Notes: a model not told the origin generated them from the letters alone. Positions 46,764 through 56,032 are shown, numbered from the stretch's first letter. The stretch is 64,000 nucleotides of DNA from Caulobacter sp. S45 (GCF_009765965.1 NZ_LMUL01000014.1:1917281-1981280); one strand, 5' to 3'. Made by a program: numbers and translations.

Positions 46764-47348
46764 TTATTGGCCGCTATCGTTCACGCCGCCGACCGCGCCG
46801 GCGGTGATGGCGGTGTGGCCGTTACGGTTCTTGGCCCAGGCGTCTTCGCCCGAACCAGCGTCGATCGGCTTTTCCTTGCCATAGGAGATGGTGGTGATGC
46901 GGCCGGCGGCGACGCCATGCTGGATCAGGTAGGTCTTGATGAACTCGGCCCGGCGCGCGCCCAGCGCCAGGTTGTACTCGCGGGTGCCGCGCTCGTCGCA
47001 GTTGCCTTCGATGCGCACCGTCACCTGCGGATAGCGACCGAGCCACTGGGCCTGGTTGTCCAGAATCTGGCGGCCTTCGGCGCCGAGGCTGTCGGCGTTC
47101 AGTTCGTAATAGACGCGGTCGCCGGCGGAGATGACGAAGTCCTGCACCGAACCGGGGACGGCGCCCACCGGAGCCTGGGACGGGCCGGTGTAGGGCGGGG
47201 GCGGAGGACCGTTGTCGGCCATCGGCGGCGGAGGCGGCGGGCCGGTGTCGGCCGGAGGCGGCGGCCCCTTGTGGGCGCAAGCCGCGAGGGAAGCCGCCAG
47301 GCCAACGCCGGCTGCGGTCTTCAGAAGAGCCCGGGTGTTCAGCACCAT
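46764..47348 (-). CDS. pal: Peptidoglycan-associated lipoprotein Pal
   Basis: Pal anchors the outer membrane to peptidoglycan and works with TolB and the TolQRA motor during division. The 194-residue protein has a lipobox SLAAC (Cys24). A long Pro/Gly-rich linker (about residues 28-60) leads to an OmpA-type peptidoglycan-binding domain with the signature IEGNCDERGTREYNLALGARRA. The Pro-rich linker is longer than in E. coli Pal, as is usual in Caulobacter relatives. It follows tolB by 56 bases on the same strand. Confidence 0.96.
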   Translation of the reverse strand: MVLNTRALLKTAAGVGLAASLAACAHKGPPPPADTGPPPPPPMADNGPPPPPYTGPSQAPVGAVPGSVQDFVISAGDRVYYELNADSLGAEGRQILDNQAQWLGRYPQVTVRIEGNCDERGTREYNLALGARRAEFIKTYLIQHGVAAGRITTISYGKEKPIDAGSGEDAWAKNRNGHTAITAGAVGGVNDSGQ

Positions 47349-47404
47349 GGGAATTTACTCCTTCATATTCTGCAAAAAGGGAGCTGGACCGAAGAACGCC
47401 GGCC

Positions 47405-48724
47405 TTACTTCAGCAAGGGTGACCACGCCGGATCGGTGGCGCCGCCCGGATACGGTTCCAGGCGCTCGTTGCGCCCGGAAACGTCCACGGTCCATAAACG
47501 CGGCCCGGCCCCCGGCGTTTCCCGCGAGAACATCAGCACCCGTCCGTTGGGAGCCCAGGTCGGACCTTCGTCGAGGAAACTCGAGGTCAAGGTGCGCTCG
47601 CCCGAGCCGTCGGGGTGCATCACCACGATGTGGAACTGGCCGCCGGTCTGCTTGGTGGCCGCGATCAGGTCGCCCTTCGGGCTCCACACCGGCGTGGTGT
47701 ACTGACCGCTGCCGAAGGAGATGCGGTGCGCGCCGCCGCCGCTCGAGCTCATCGAATAGATCTGCGGGCTACCGCCCCGATCCGAGGTGAACACGATCTG
47801 GCCGCCGTCCGGCGAATAGGAGGGCGAGGTGTCGATCGACGGGTCGGAGGTCAGCCGGCGGCTTTCGCGCGAGCGGAGGTCGTAGACGTAGATGTCGGTA
47901 TTGCCGTTGCGCTCCACCGACAGGGCCACGTGCGACCCGTCGGGCGAGAAGCGGGGGGCGAAGGCCATGGCGCCCTGGAACTCGCCGATGGTTTCCCGCC
48001 GGCCGGTCTCCAGATCGTACAGGTAGACCCGGATCGCGTCCTTGGTCAGGGAGGCGAAGGTGATCTGCTGGTTGCTGGACGAGAAGCGGGGGCTGAGGAT
48101 GGTCTCCTTACCGCTGCTCAGGAAGGCCGGGTTGGCGCCGTCCTGGTCCATGATCTCCAGCCGCTTGACCCGATGGCCGCGCGGGCCGCTCTCGGCCACG
48201 AAGACGATGCGGGTGTCGAAATAGCCGTCCTCCCCGGTCAGGCGCTTGTAGACCGCGTCGGCGATCTTGTGGGCGACGCGGCGCCAGTTGTCCGGCGTCG
48301 AGGTGAACTGGGTGCCGACCAGCTGGCTCTGGTTGTAGACGTCCCACAGGCGGAAATCGACGCGCAGGCGGCCGTCCGCGTCGATACTGGCCAAGCCGTT
48401 GACCAACGCCTGGGCGCCCACCTGCCGCCAGGCGGCGAGTTGGGGCTGGATGTTCACGTTCAGCGTCTTCTCGGGGAAGGTGCTCGCTGGCACCGGCTTG
48501 AAGTAGCCCGAGCGCTCCAGGTCCTTGGACACCACGTCGGCGATCTGGCCGCCGAGCTCCGTGGTGCGGGCGTCCGCGCCGCTGAAGGGCGGCACGGCGA
48601 TGGGCAGGGGTTCCAACGTACCCTTATTGATCTGTACCTCGACTGGCTGAGCGTGCGCGACCGTAAGCGCGAGCGGAAAAGCGCTAGCGAGAAGAGCGGC
48701 GAAGGCGACGATGAAGTGACGCAT
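47405..48724 (-). CDS. tolB: Tol-Pal system protein TolB
   Basis: TolB is a periplasmic beta-propeller that shuttles between Pal and TolA. The ATG at 48724 follows AGAGGAAG and gives a 439-residue protein with signal peptide [18 protein letters not shown]...AHAQ; an upstream ATG at 48763 would spoil it. The N-terminal alpha/beta domain ([12 protein letters not shown]) is followed by a propeller with repeated SPDG/SPRF motifs ([39 protein letters not shown]). The family ends in WSP at the C-terminus as here. It lies between tolA and pal. Confidence 0.96.
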   Translation of the reverse strand: MRHFIVAFAALLASAFPLALTVAHAQPVEVQINKGTLEPLPIAVPPFSGADARTTELGGQIADVVSKDLERSGYFKPVPASTFPEKTLNVNIQPQLAAWRQVGAQALVNGLASIDADGRLRVDFRLWDVYNQSQLVGTQFTSTPDNWRRVAHKIADAVYKRLTGEDGYFDTRIVFVAESGPRGHRVKRLEIMDQDGANPAFLSSGKETILSPRFSSSNQQITFASLTKDAIRVYLYDLETGRRETIGEFQGAMAFAPRFSPDGSHVALSVERNGNTDIYVYDLRSRESRRLTSDPSIDTSPSYSPDGGQIVFTSDRGGSPQIYSMSSSGGGAHRISFGSGQYTTPVWSPKGDLIAATKQTGGQFHIVVMHPDGSGERTLTSSFLDEGPTWAPNGRVLMFSRETPGAGPRLWTVDVSGRNERLEPYPGGATDPAWSPLLK

Positions 48725-48770
48725 GGGCTTCCTCTTAAACCGTCTCGCTGACGCTTTCATCAAATCTCAT

Positions 48771-49766
48771 CTATCCCTCGCACGCAGACTTCGCATCAAA
48801 GTCCAGAATGATGTCTCGGTTGGCCGTTGGCGGCAGCTCGGTGTAAGGGGCGCCCTGAGCGACCGCGCTGACTGCACGTTGGGCGGCGGCATTCATTACA
48901 GCCTCACTTGCGCCGGACGAACTCTTTTTAAAAACAGTAGGTTGGCCGGCGAGACGATGGTCCGGGGTCAAGAGAAAGCGGACTTTCACTTCTACGCCCG
49001 TTGCGCCTTCGATCCCGCAGTTTGGGTGCCACAGGCGGATCACCTTGGCCGTCAACGCCCCCAGCGTATTGGCGTCCAGCGCTGTCGCCGCCCCGGCGGC
49101 CATGCGGGCAGTGCGGTCTGTCTCCGCATGCGCCTGTCCCTTGGCGGCATTGGCGCGATGGCCGGATGGACTTTCGGCGGCTAGCGTTTCTAAAAAGCTA
49201 GGCGAAGCTTTAGCGCGTGACTTTGATTTCGAGTCTTCCGCGAGGATGCCTTCCAGCAGACTCGACTTTGATTGCGCCTTGGTTCTCGGCTGCTCACTGG
49301 CGAGGTGCTCAAGGAAATTGGGGTCGGACTTCGCGACAGGCTTCGGAATGGGCTTCGGCTCGGGCTTGGGCGGCGGGGTGCGCTTCACCGGCACGGGCTT
49401 GGGTTCAGGCGCGGGCTGCGGCAGTGGCGGCGGCGTACGGTGGACCGGGCGCGGCGGCGGCGGCGCGGGTTCGGGCGGCGGCGGGGCGGGCTTGGGCTCA
49501 GGCGTCGGCGTCTCCACCGGCGAGGGCGGCAGGGGCGACGGCGGCGCGGGTTCGGGAGCGGCGGCGGTCTGGCGCTCCTCGGCCTGGACGGCGGCGCGCA
49601 CATTGGTCTCGGGCGCGTTGGCGACCAGCGTCACCGGCGTCACCACCATCGGCCGGGTCAGGGGCGGGGCGAACTTCCAGCTGATCAGCATGGCCAGCAC
49701 CACCAGCAGGTGCAGGCCCAGCGAGGCGACGAACGCCGGCCGAAGAGTGGTGGTGCGCTCCGCCAC
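48771..49766 (-). CDS. tolA: Energy transducer TolA
   Basis: TolA spans from the inner membrane to the outer membrane in the Tol-Pal motor. The 331-residue protein has one N-terminal membrane helix (about residues 12-30), a Pro/Ala/Glu/Lys-rich stalk of about 130 residues and a C-terminal domain. The C-terminal domain (from about residue 235) has TAKVIRLWHPNCGIEG and VRFLLTPDHRLAGQPTV. The stalk is proline-rich rather than the lysine/alanine helix of E. coli, so a TonB-like extended conformation is likely. The 3' half (48771-49330) is visibly less GC-biased than its neighbours. The start codon is GTG. Confidence 0.9.
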   Translation of the reverse strand: MAERTTTLRPAFVASLGLHLLVVLAMLISWKFAPPLTRPMVVTPVTLVANAPETNVRAAVQAEERQTAAAPEPAPPSPLPPSPVETPTPEPKPAPPPPEPAPPPPRPVHRTPPPLPQPAPEPKPVPVKRTPPPKPEPKPIPKPVAKSDPNFLEHLASEQPRTKAQSKSSLLEGILAEDSKSKSRAKASPSFLETLAAESPSGHRANAAKGQAHAETDRTARMAAGAATALDANTLGALTAKVIRLWHPNCGIEGATGVEVKVRFLLTPDHRLAGQPTVFKKSSSGASEAVMNAAAQRAVSAVAQGAPYTELPPTANRDIILDFDAKSACEG

Positions 49767-49774
49767 GGCGGGAC

Positions 49775-50287
49775 TCAGGGCTGGCCGGAGGCGTCGGTAT
49801 CGGCGCGCTTGGCCGGATGCTCGGCGCCGCCCGTATCGGTGATCAGGTTGATCGCGCTGAAGCCCGAGGTGGACAAGCGCGCCATCACCTGGGCCACCAC
49901 GGCGTAGGACGCGGCCCCGTCGGCGCGCACATAGAGCGGCTTGCTCTCGCCGCCCTGGCCGACGCCCGCCGCGCCGCCGGCCGACTTCACCCGGTCGGCC
50001 AGCTCGTCAAGATCGGTCTCGTTTTCGCCGACATAGATACGGCCGTCCTTCTGCACGCTGACGGTGACGGGTTCGGCGGGGGTGCTGATGGCGGCGGCGT
50101 CGGTCTTGGGCAGTTCCAGCGGCACGCCAGCGGTCAGCAGGGGCGCGGACACCATGAAGATGATCAGCAGCACAAGCATCACGTCGACCAGCGGCGTGAC
50201 GTTGATCTCCGACAGGGCCGCGCGTCCGCGCCGGCGGCGACGGCCGCGCCGGCCGGTGGACAGGGCGTCGTGGACGGACAGCGCCAA
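49775..50287 (-). CDS. tolR: Tol-Pal system protein TolR (ExbD-type)
   Basis: TolR forms part of the TolQ-TolR proton channel that drives TolA. The 170-residue protein has a basic Arg-rich N-terminus, one membrane helix (NVTPLVDVMLVLLIIFMVSAP) with the essential channel Asp, and a periplasmic ExbD-like domain. The only usable start is TTG at 50287, 3 bases after tolQ, because no ATG or GTG precedes the membrane helix. A rare start codon in a tightly packed operon fits translational coupling to tolQ. Confidence 0.93.
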   Translation of the reverse strand: MALSVHDALSTGRRGRRRRRGRAALSEINVTPLVDVMLVLLIIFMVSAPLLTAGVPLELPKTDAAAISTPAEPVTVSVQKDGRIYVGENETDLDELADRVKSAGGAAGVGQGGESKPLYVRADGAASYAVVAQVMARLSTSGFSAINLITDTGGAEHPAKRADTDASGQP

Positions 50288-50290
50288 GGC

Positions 50291-51037
50291 TCAGACCCGC
50301 TCGGCGTCGGCGGCGGTGGAAGAGGGCGCGCCCAGCCGCTCGCCCAGCCGGCGCGCCACCGCGCCCGACAGGTCGTCGGCGAAGGCTTCCAGGCGGGCGG
50401 TGAACTTGGACGCGTCGGTGGAGAACTTGTTGTAGGCGATATAGGCCGGGATCGCCGCCACCAGGCCGATGGCGGTGGCGAACAGGGCGTGGGCGATGGC
50501 CGGCGCCACCACGGTCAGGTTGGTGTTCTTCTGGATGGCGATGGCCTGGAAGGCGGTCATGATCCCCCACACCGTTCCGAACAGCCCGATGAAGGGCGAG
50601 GCGGTGGCGACGATGGCCAGCAGGCCCAGCCCCTCCTCGACCTTGCGGCTCTCCTTGGCGATGACGCTGTCCAGCGCCCGGTCGATGCGCTGGATGGTCA
50701 GGGCGGTCTGGGTCTCGCTCAGCGCCGCGCGCACCCGCGAGCCGCGCCACTCGCGCAGCGCCGCCTGGAGCATGCGCGGCAGGGCGTGGACGGGGTTCTC
50801 GCCGACCTCGGAAGCGATGTCCTCCAGCGGACGACCGGAACCGACCTCGGATTCGAACCGTGCGGCGATGCGGTTGAGCGAGGATAGCCGGAAGATCTTG
50901 TCCAGGATCACCGCCCAGGACCACAGCGACGCCACGATCAGTCCTGTCAGGACCAGTTTGACCACCCAGTCCGCACTCATGAACATGGCCAGGGGACTGA
51001 AGCTGGCGGCGGTCAAGGTCGTTGGCTCGGGCATCAT
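50291..51037 (-). CDS. tolQ: Tol-Pal system protein TolQ (ExbB-type)
   Basis: TolQ is the pentameric inner-membrane channel protein that powers TolA with TolR. The 248-residue protein has three membrane segments: an N-terminal one around residues 20-45 and a pair in the C-terminal half with FIGLFGTVWGIMTAFQAIA and ALFATAIGLVAAIPAYIAYNKF, the ExbB/TolQ signature. It is the first gene of the leftward tolQRAB-pal-cpoB operon. In many proteobacteria ybgC precedes tolQ; here the upstream neighbour is pseB, and a hairpin at 51091-51115 separates them. Confidence 0.95.
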   Translation of the reverse strand: MMPEPTTLTAASFSPLAMFMSADWVVKLVLTGLIVASLWSWAVILDKIFRLSSLNRIAARFESEVGSGRPLEDIASEVGENPVHALPRMLQAALREWRGSRVRAALSETQTALTIQRIDRALDSVIAKESRKVEEGLGLLAIVATASPFIGLFGTVWGIMTAFQAIAIQKNTNLTVVAPAIAHALFATAIGLVAAIPAYIAYNKFSTDASKFTARLEAFADDLSGAVARRLGERLGAPSSTAADAERV

Positions 51038-51090
51038 GGCTCGTCAGGCTGCTGTGCTTGGTAAAGGGGGGCGAGATGACGAAACTAAGG

Positions 51091-51115
51091 CGTCGCCCCT
51101 CGACCGGGGTCGACG
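51091..51115 (-). terminator. Hairpin between pseB and tolQ
   Basis: CGTCG plus CCCC (51091-51099) pair with GGGG and CGACG (51106-51115) with a single bulged T and a 6-base loop. It lies 32 bases after the end of pseB on the minus strand and 54 bases above tolQ. The U-run is weak (CCTTAGTTTCG), so terminator is the likeliest role but not certain. Confidence 0.45.
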
Positions 51116-51147
51116 ACCTTGGGTTTGATCGGTTCGAAGCTGTATTC

Positions 51148-52227
51148 TCAGTGTCCGAGGGACTGTGCGAGCAGGGCCTGTAAGCCGCGCGCGTCGAGCC
51201 GTTCGGGGTTGCGGTCGGAAGTGTAGGAGAACCCTTCCGGCAGGCCCCGCGCGCCCTGTTCGAGCCAGGCGTCTCGCCGCGACAGGTCGTGGCTGGGCAG
51301 GATCACGTAGCGGTCGTCCAGTTCGACGGCCGAGCGGGCGTCGTCCTCGGGCACCATGATCTCGTGCAGCTTCTCGCCCGGGCGGATGCCGACCAGCTTG
51401 TGCGGCAGGTTGGGCGCGATGGCGTGGGCCAGCTCGGTGGTGTGCATGGAGGGGATCTTGGGCACAAAGATCTCGGCGCCGGCCATCATCTCCATGCTGG
51501 AGAGCACGAAGTTCACCCCCTGCTCCAGGGTGATCCAGAACCGGGTCATGCGCGCGTCGGTGATCGGCAGCTCGACCGCGCCCTCGGCCACCAGCTTGCG
51601 GAAGAAGGGCGCCACCGACCCGCGCGAACCCATGACGTTGCCATAGCGTACCACCGAAAAACGGGTCCCCGCGTCGCCCGCCATCGCCTGGGCGGCCACG
51701 AAGATCTTGTCCGACGCCAGCTTGGAGGCGCCGTAGAGATTGATCGGGTTGGCCGCCTTGTCGGTGGACAGGGCCACCACCCGCTGCACGCCCGCGGAAA
51801 TGGCGGCGTTGACCACGTTCTCCGCCCCCATGACGTTGGTCTTGATGCACTCGAAGGGATTGTACTCGGCGATCGGCACGTGCTTGAGGGCGGCCGCGTG
51901 GATCACATAGTCCACCCCCCGCATCGCCATCTCCAGCCGGGCTGCGTCGCGCACGTCGCCGATGAAATAGCGCAGGAAGGGATAGCGCTCGGGTGGGAAG
52001 GCCTGGGCCATCTCGTACTGCTTCAGCTCGTCGCGGCTGAAGATAATCAGCTTCTTGGGCCGGAATTCCTCACAGGCCATCTGCACGAAGGCGCGCCCGA
52101 ACGAGCCCGTGCCCCCGGTGATCAGCACCACCTTGCCGTTCAGATCGACGCGCGGGGTGCGGAAATCGCGGGTGCTCGCGACGGTTTGCACAGCTTCCAG
52201 GCTTTCGGCGAGGTTGGCGGCGGGCAT
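51148..52227 (-). CDS. pseB: UDP-N-acetylglucosamine 4,6-dehydratase (inverting), PseB-type
   Basis: PseB starts pseudaminic-acid synthesis by dehydrating and epimerising UDP-GlcNAc; the Caulobacter homologue FlmA is needed for flagellin glycosylation. The 359-residue protein is an extended SDR with KVVLITGGTGSFGRAF, GDVRDAARLEMAM, the active-site NLYGASKLASDK and DARMTRFWITLEQGV. A 25-residue N-terminal extension precedes the domain when the ATG at 52227 is used. PseC is encoded divergently, 85 bases from this start, sharing a promoter region with palindromic TTAAC elements. Later pseudaminic-acid genes are not in the window. Confidence 0.9.
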   Translation of the reverse strand: MPAANLAESLEAVQTVASTRDFRTPRVDLNGKVVLITGGTGSFGRAFVQMACEEFRPKKLIIFSRDELKQYEMAQAFPPERYPFLRYFIGDVRDAARLEMAMRGVDYVIHAAALKHVPIAEYNPFECIKTNVMGAENVVNAAISAGVQRVVALSTDKAANPINLYGASKLASDKIFVAAQAMAGDAGTRFSVVRYGNVMGSRGSVAPFFRKLVAEGAVELPITDARMTRFWITLEQGVNFVLSSMEMMAGAEIFVPKIPSMHTTELAHAIAPNLPHKLVGIRPGEKLHEIMVPEDDARSAVELDDRYVILPSHDLSRRDAWLEQGARGLPEGFSYTSDRNPERLDARGLQALLAQSLGH

Positions 52228-52261
52228 GGGCGGACCTTGCAAGGATGGAGCGCCATGCTGA

Positions 52262-52293
52262 CCCGTTAGGGTTAACGTTTCGTGGTTAACGGG
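52262..52293. promoter_or_regulatory. Palindromic TTAAC elements between pseB and pseC
   Basis: CCCGTTA (52262-52268) and TAACGGG (52287-52293) form a perfect inverted repeat. Inside it are two GTTAAC copies, at 52271-52276 and 52285-52290, 14 bases apart. This symmetrical arrangement in the shared promoter suggests one regulator controlling both genes. The TTAACC halves resemble CtrA half-sites, but the spacing is not the CtrA one. Confidence 0.5.
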
Positions 52294-52312
52294 CGAGCAA
52301 GGGGCGGACGGC

Positions 52313-53512
52313 ATGCTGCGTTCCATGTCGAGCCCTCATCCCCTCCCCTACGGCCGCCACCTGGTGGAGGACGACGATATCGCCGCCGTGGTGGCGGCGC
52401 TGAAGAGCGATCACATCGCCCATGGTCCCAGCGTGACGGCGTTCGAGCGTGCGCTGGCGACCGCGGTGGGCGCGAAAGAGGCCGTCGCCTGTTCCTCCGG
52501 CACCGCCGCCCTGCACCTGGCGCTGGCGGCGCTCGACGTGGGGCCGGGCGATGTCTGCCTGGTTCCGGCGATGACGTTCCTGGCCACCGCCACGGCGGCG
52601 CGGCTGTGCGGCGCGGAGGTGGCCTTCACCGATGTCGACCCCGTCACCGGCCTGATGACTGTGCAGATCCTAGCCGCAACCCTCGCGCGCGAGCCCGCGC
52701 CCAAGGTGGTGCTGCCGGTGCATCTGGGAGGGCGGCTGTGCGACATGGACGCGCTGGCGCCGCTGGCGCGCTCGGCCGGAGCCTGGGTGGTGGAGGACGC
52801 CGCCCACGCCATCGGCGGACGCGACGCCCAGGGACGCCAGGTCGGCGACTGCGCGGTTTCCGACGCCGCCACCTTCTCGTTCCATCCGGTCAAGACCCTG
52901 GCCGCCGGCGAGGGCGGGGCGATCACCCTGAACGATCCGGAGCGGGCCGAGCGGATGCGCCGGCTGCGCAATCACGCCGTCTCCCGCGATCCCCACCTTA
53001 TGGGCGAGGCCGACAGCTTCGACGCCGATGGCGCGCCCAACCCCTGGGCCTACGAACAGCTCGAACTCGGCTTCAACTACCGCATGAACGAGATGGAGGC
53101 GGCGTTGGGGCTGAGCCAGCTCCACAAGCTCGCGCGCTTCGTCGATCGCCGGACCTCGTTGGCGGCGCGCTACGACCGGCTGCTTACACCCTTGGCTCCG
53201 TGCGTGACGCCGATACGTTCCGGGCCAGGCTCGAAGCCGGGGCTGCACCTCTACGGCGTGCTGGTCGACTTCGAGGCGACGGGCGTGACGCGGGCGGAGA
53301 CGATGCGCGCGCTTTCCGCCAAAGGGATCGGCGCGCAGGTCCACTACATCCCGCTCTACCGTCAGCCCTATTTCCGCAACCGCTACGGCGAGATGCGCCT
53401 GCCGGGCGCGGAGGCCTACTACGCCCGTATCCTGGCCCTGCCGCTCTATCCGGCGATGGCCGACGAGGATGTGGACCGGGTAGTGGACGCGCTGACCGAA
53501 GCGATCGGGTGA
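52313..53512 (+). CDS. pseC: UDP-4-amino-4,6-dideoxy-sugar transaminase, PseC-type
   Basis: PseC transaminates the 4-keto product of PseB in pseudaminic-acid synthesis; the Caulobacter homologue is FlmB. The 399-residue DegT/DnrJ-family aminotransferase has CSSGTAALHLALAAL, VEDAAHAIGG and the PLP lysine in FSFHPVKTLAAGEGG. The substrate-binding GFNYRMNEMEAALGLSQL and the closing IHYIPLYRQPYF-type VHYIPLYRQPYF are also present. The ATG at 52313 follows AAGGGG with 8-base spacing; a second ATG at 52325 is possible. It is divergent from pseB, so the pair acts together but is not in one operon. Confidence 0.88.
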   Translation: MLRSMSSPHPLPYGRHLVEDDDIAAVVAALKSDHIAHGPSVTAFERALATAVGAKEAVACSSGTAALHLALAALDVGPGDVCLVPAMTFLATATAARLCGAEVAFTDVDPVTGLMTVQILAATLAREPAPKVVLPVHLGGRLCDMDALAPLARSAGAWVVEDAAHAIGGRDAQGRQVGDCAVSDAATFSFHPVKTLAAGEGGAITLNDPERAERMRRLRNHAVSRDPHLMGEADSFDADGAPNPWAYEQLELGFNYRMNEMEAALGLSQLHKLARFVDRRTSLAARYDRLLTPLAPCVTPIRSGPGSKPGLHLYGVLVDFEATGVTRAETMRALSAKGIGAQVHYIPLYRQPYFRNRYGEMRLPGAEAYYARILALPLYPAMADEDVDRVVDALTEAIG

Positions 53513-53528
53513 GCAGCGACGCGAACCG

Positions 53529-54674
53529 TCACGCCAACAGCTCGCCCGTCACCCGATCCAGCAGCAGGCGGCCCGCGCGCGTCGCGCGTACACGGCCGCC
53601 GTCCACCGTCAGCCAGCCGCCCTCGGTCAGCGGCGCCAGGGCGTCCAACCGGCCAAGCGCCGCCACATCGTCCAGCGCCACGCCCTCGTCGATGCGCAGG
53701 CCCATCAGGATGCGTTCCTCCAGGACTTCCGAAGGGGCGACAGGTTCGCGGCGCGCCCAGCCGGTCCCGGTCTCGGCGACGCGTCGGACATAGGCCTCGA
53801 TCCCGGACTCGGCCTCGGTCGCGTACCGCGCGCCGTCCATGACCACCCGGCCGTGCGCGCCGGGGCCGACGCCGACATAGGCCTCGCCGCGCCAGTAGAC
53901 GAGGTTGTGGCGCGAGCGCGCCGCACGGCCCCGCGCGAAATTCGACACCTCGTAGGCGTCGAAACCCAGGCCGGCGAGGGTCTCGATCGTGGTCTCGTAG
54001 AGGTCGGCGCCCCGGTCGGCGTCCGGCGCCGCCATCTGGCCCCGCCCGACCGCCCGGCCGAACGGCGTCGTCGCCTCGATGGTCAGCTGGTAGGCCGAGA
54101 CGTGCTCCGTCCCGAGCGCGGTCGCCCGGCGCAGGGTCTCGGTCCAGGCTTGGGCGGTCTGGCCCGGGAGGGCGTAGATCAGGTCGAGCGAAACGCGCGG
54201 AAACACGCCGACCGCCGTCTCCACCGCCCGCAGCGCCGCCGCAGCATCGTGATTGCGCTTGAGCAATCCCAGCGCCGCATCGTCCAGCGCCTGCACCCCC
54301 AGCGACAGCCGGTTCACCCCGGCCTCGGCGAAGGCGCGGAAGCGGCCGGTCTCCGCATCGGTGGGATTGGCCTCCAGCGTGATCTCCAGGTCCGGCTCCG
54401 CCGTCCACAGGCCGCGCGCCAGGGCGATCAGCTCGCCCACCGCCTCCGGCGGCATCAGCGAGGGCGTGCCGCCGCCGAAATAGATCGAGGCCAGCCGAGC
54501 CGGCCCGGCCAGCGCCGCCTGGGCGCGCAGGTCGGCGGCGATGGCGGCGGTCAGCGCCTCGGCGCGGGCGGAACGGCCCCGGTCGCGCACGACGTTGAAG
54601 TCGCAATAGGGACAGATCCGCTCGCAATAGGGCCAGTGGATATAGACGCCGAGCGGCGCGCCGGCCTCAGCCAA
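53529..54674 (-). CDS. hemW: Heme chaperone HemW (radical SAM, HemN-like)
   Basis: HemW was long annotated as a coproporphyrinogen III oxidase but acts as a heme-trafficking protein. The 381-residue protein has the radical SAM CxxxCxxC at Cys17, Cys21 and Cys24, the GGGTPSLM loop, TLEANP, SLGVQALDD, DLIYALPGQT and the HNLVYWRG motif typical of HemW. The C-terminal HemN domain ends the protein. It starts 12 bases after the end of rdgB, and the rdgB-hemW pair is common in Alphaproteobacteria. No nitrogen-fixation or respiratory gene is next to it. Confidence 0.92.
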   Translation of the reverse strand: MAEAGAPLGVYIHWPYCERICPYCDFNVVRDRGRSARAEALTAAIAADLRAQAALAGPARLASIYFGGGTPSLMPPEAVGELIALARGLWTAEPDLEITLEANPTDAETGRFRAFAEAGVNRLSLGVQALDDAALGLLKRNHDAAAALRAVETAVGVFPRVSLDLIYALPGQTAQAWTETLRRATALGTEHVSAYQLTIEATTPFGRAVGRGQMAAPDADRGADLYETTIETLAGLGFDAYEVSNFARGRAARSRHNLVYWRGEAYVGVGPGAHGRVVMDGARYATEAESGIEAYVRRVAETGTGWARREPVAPSEVLEERILMGLRIDEGVALDDVAALGRLDALAPLTEGGWLTVDGGRVRATRAGRLLLDRVTGELLA

Positions 54675-54686
54675 GGGGATCGCCGG

Positions 54687-55286
54687 TCACAGCAGCACGG
54701 CCTTCAGCTTCTCGAAGGCGCGGGCGCGGTGGCTGATGGCGTGTTTGTGGGCCGGGTCCATCTCGGCGAAGGTGATCTCAAGGCCGGTCGGGCGGAAGAT
54801 CGGATCATAGCCGAAGCCTTGTCCGCCGCGGCCCGGAAACACCAGTTCGCCCTCCACGCGCCCCTCCACCGCCACCACCGGCCCGTCCGGCCAGGCGACG
54901 GCGAGCGCGCAGGTGAACCAGGCGAAGCGATCGTCGCTGCCTCGCTCGGCCAGTTCGCGCGCCACCCGATCCATGGCGACGCCGAAGTCACGCGGCTCGC
55001 CCGCCCAGCGCGCGGACAGCACGCCCGGCGCGCCGCCCAGCCCCCGCACCGACAGGCCCGAGTCGTCCGCAATGGCCGGCAGGTGGGCGGCGTCCGCCGC
55101 CGCGCGCGCCTTCAACACCGCGTTGCCCATGAAGGTGGCCTCGGTCTCCTCCGGTTCGGGCAAGCCAAGCTCGCCCGCCGACACCGCGTCGAAGCGGCCG
55201 TCGAACAGGGCCGCGATCTCGACCACCTTGCCGGGATTGTGAGTGGCGACGACCAGACGCGCGCCGGTCTGCAGCTTCAGGGTCAT
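54687..55286 (-). CDS. rdgB: XTP/dITP diphosphatase (RdgB/HAM1)
   Basis: RdgB hydrolyses non-canonical purine nucleotides such as dITP and XTP to keep them out of nucleic acids. The 199 residues show [34 protein letters not shown], the DDSGL catalytic acids and the [11 protein letters not shown] signature, all as in the family. It starts at an ATG at 55286 and is the first gene of the rdgB-hemW pair. The upstream gap (55287-55470) is divergent with the DUF2975 gene and contains a TTAACC element at 55387-55392. Confidence 0.95.
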   Translation of the reverse strand: MTLKLQTGARLVVATHNPGKVVEIAALFDGRFDAVSAGELGLPEPEETEATFMGNAVLKARAAADAAHLPAIADDSGLSVRGLGGAPGVLSARWAGEPRDFGVAMDRVARELAERGSDDRFAWFTCALAVAWPDGPVVAVEGRVEGELVFPGRGGQGFGYDPIFRPTGLEITFAEMDPAHKHAISHRARAFEKLKAVLL

Positions 55287-55470
55287 GGACGATCCTTCGG
55301 GATTGAACGCAGTCCGTAAAGCAAGAGCGCCCCGGGCTAAAGCCGTCGCCGATGCCTCATTCCGCGAGCTTTCCGATAATTAACCTGCGTGGCGCTGGCG
55401 TGGAGGCGGCGGCTTGGGCAAGTTGGCGAAGAGCGCGGCTATATCGCCGCCAGTGGATAGAGGCTGGAAA

Positions 55471-56016
55471 ATGCGCGCCTTGGGGCCGGGGTCGGTCTCC
55501 AGCTTCCTGAAGATCGTGCTGGAGGTGGTCCACGCCGCCCTGTGGGTCGCGCTCGGGCTGCTGTTGATCGGGGGCATGGCGCTGCTGGTTTTCCAGCCGT
55601 TCGTGGGACAGCTCTACGAGCTGGACCTGCATGACCTGACGCGCTCGCATCCGGCCAACATCTCGATCTCGCCGATGATGCTGGCGCTGTGCATGTTCGG
55701 GTTCGCGATCTACGTCGCGGTGCTGGTGGTGGTGTTCAACCGCTTGAGGCGCATCTTCGAGACGCTCACCCTGGGCGATCCGTTCCTACCCCACAACGTG
55801 GGGCGGCTGAGAGTGATCGGGCTGGCGCTGATCGCCCTGCAACTCTGGAGCTACGTCCTGTCCACCTTCCTGCATTGGGCCGCGCCCAGCGTCCACGGCG
55901 ACAAGGGGATTTCGGTCAATCCGACCGCCTGGTTCGCGATCCTGGTGGTGTTCGTGCTGGCCGAGGTGTTCCGTGAGGGCGCGCGCCTGCGCCAGGACGC
56001 CGAGCTGACGATCTAG
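55471..56016 (+). CDS. DUF2975 four-helix membrane protein
   Basis: The 181-residue protein (ATG 55471) has four predicted membrane helices, around residues 15-45, 70-95, 120-140 and 155-170. The loop FNRLRRIFETLTLGDPFLPHNVGRLRVIGLALI is diagnostic of DUF2975. These proteins are regularly encoded next to a small XRE regulator of the YozG type, as here. The molecular function is unknown; a membrane partner of the regulator is often suspected. An upstream in-frame extension to 55414 lacks a good ribosome-binding site. The XRE gene follows 16 bases downstream, so the two share a transcript. Confidence 0.82.
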   Translation: MRALGPGSVSSFLKIVLEVVHAALWVALGLLLIGGMALLVFQPFVGQLYELDLHDLTRSHPANISISPMMLALCMFGFAIYVAVLVVVFNRLRRIFETLTLGDPFLPHNVGRLRVIGLALIALQLWSYVLSTFLHWAAPSVHGDKGISVNPTAWFAILVVFVLAEVFREGARLRQDAELTI

Positions 56017-56032
56017 AGGATCGCGAAGACCC

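Noticed and set aside
52266-52289. Canonical CtrA site between pseB and pseC
   Set aside because: TTAA elements are present, but the spacing is 10 bases rather than 7, so it is reported only as an unassigned palindromic operator.
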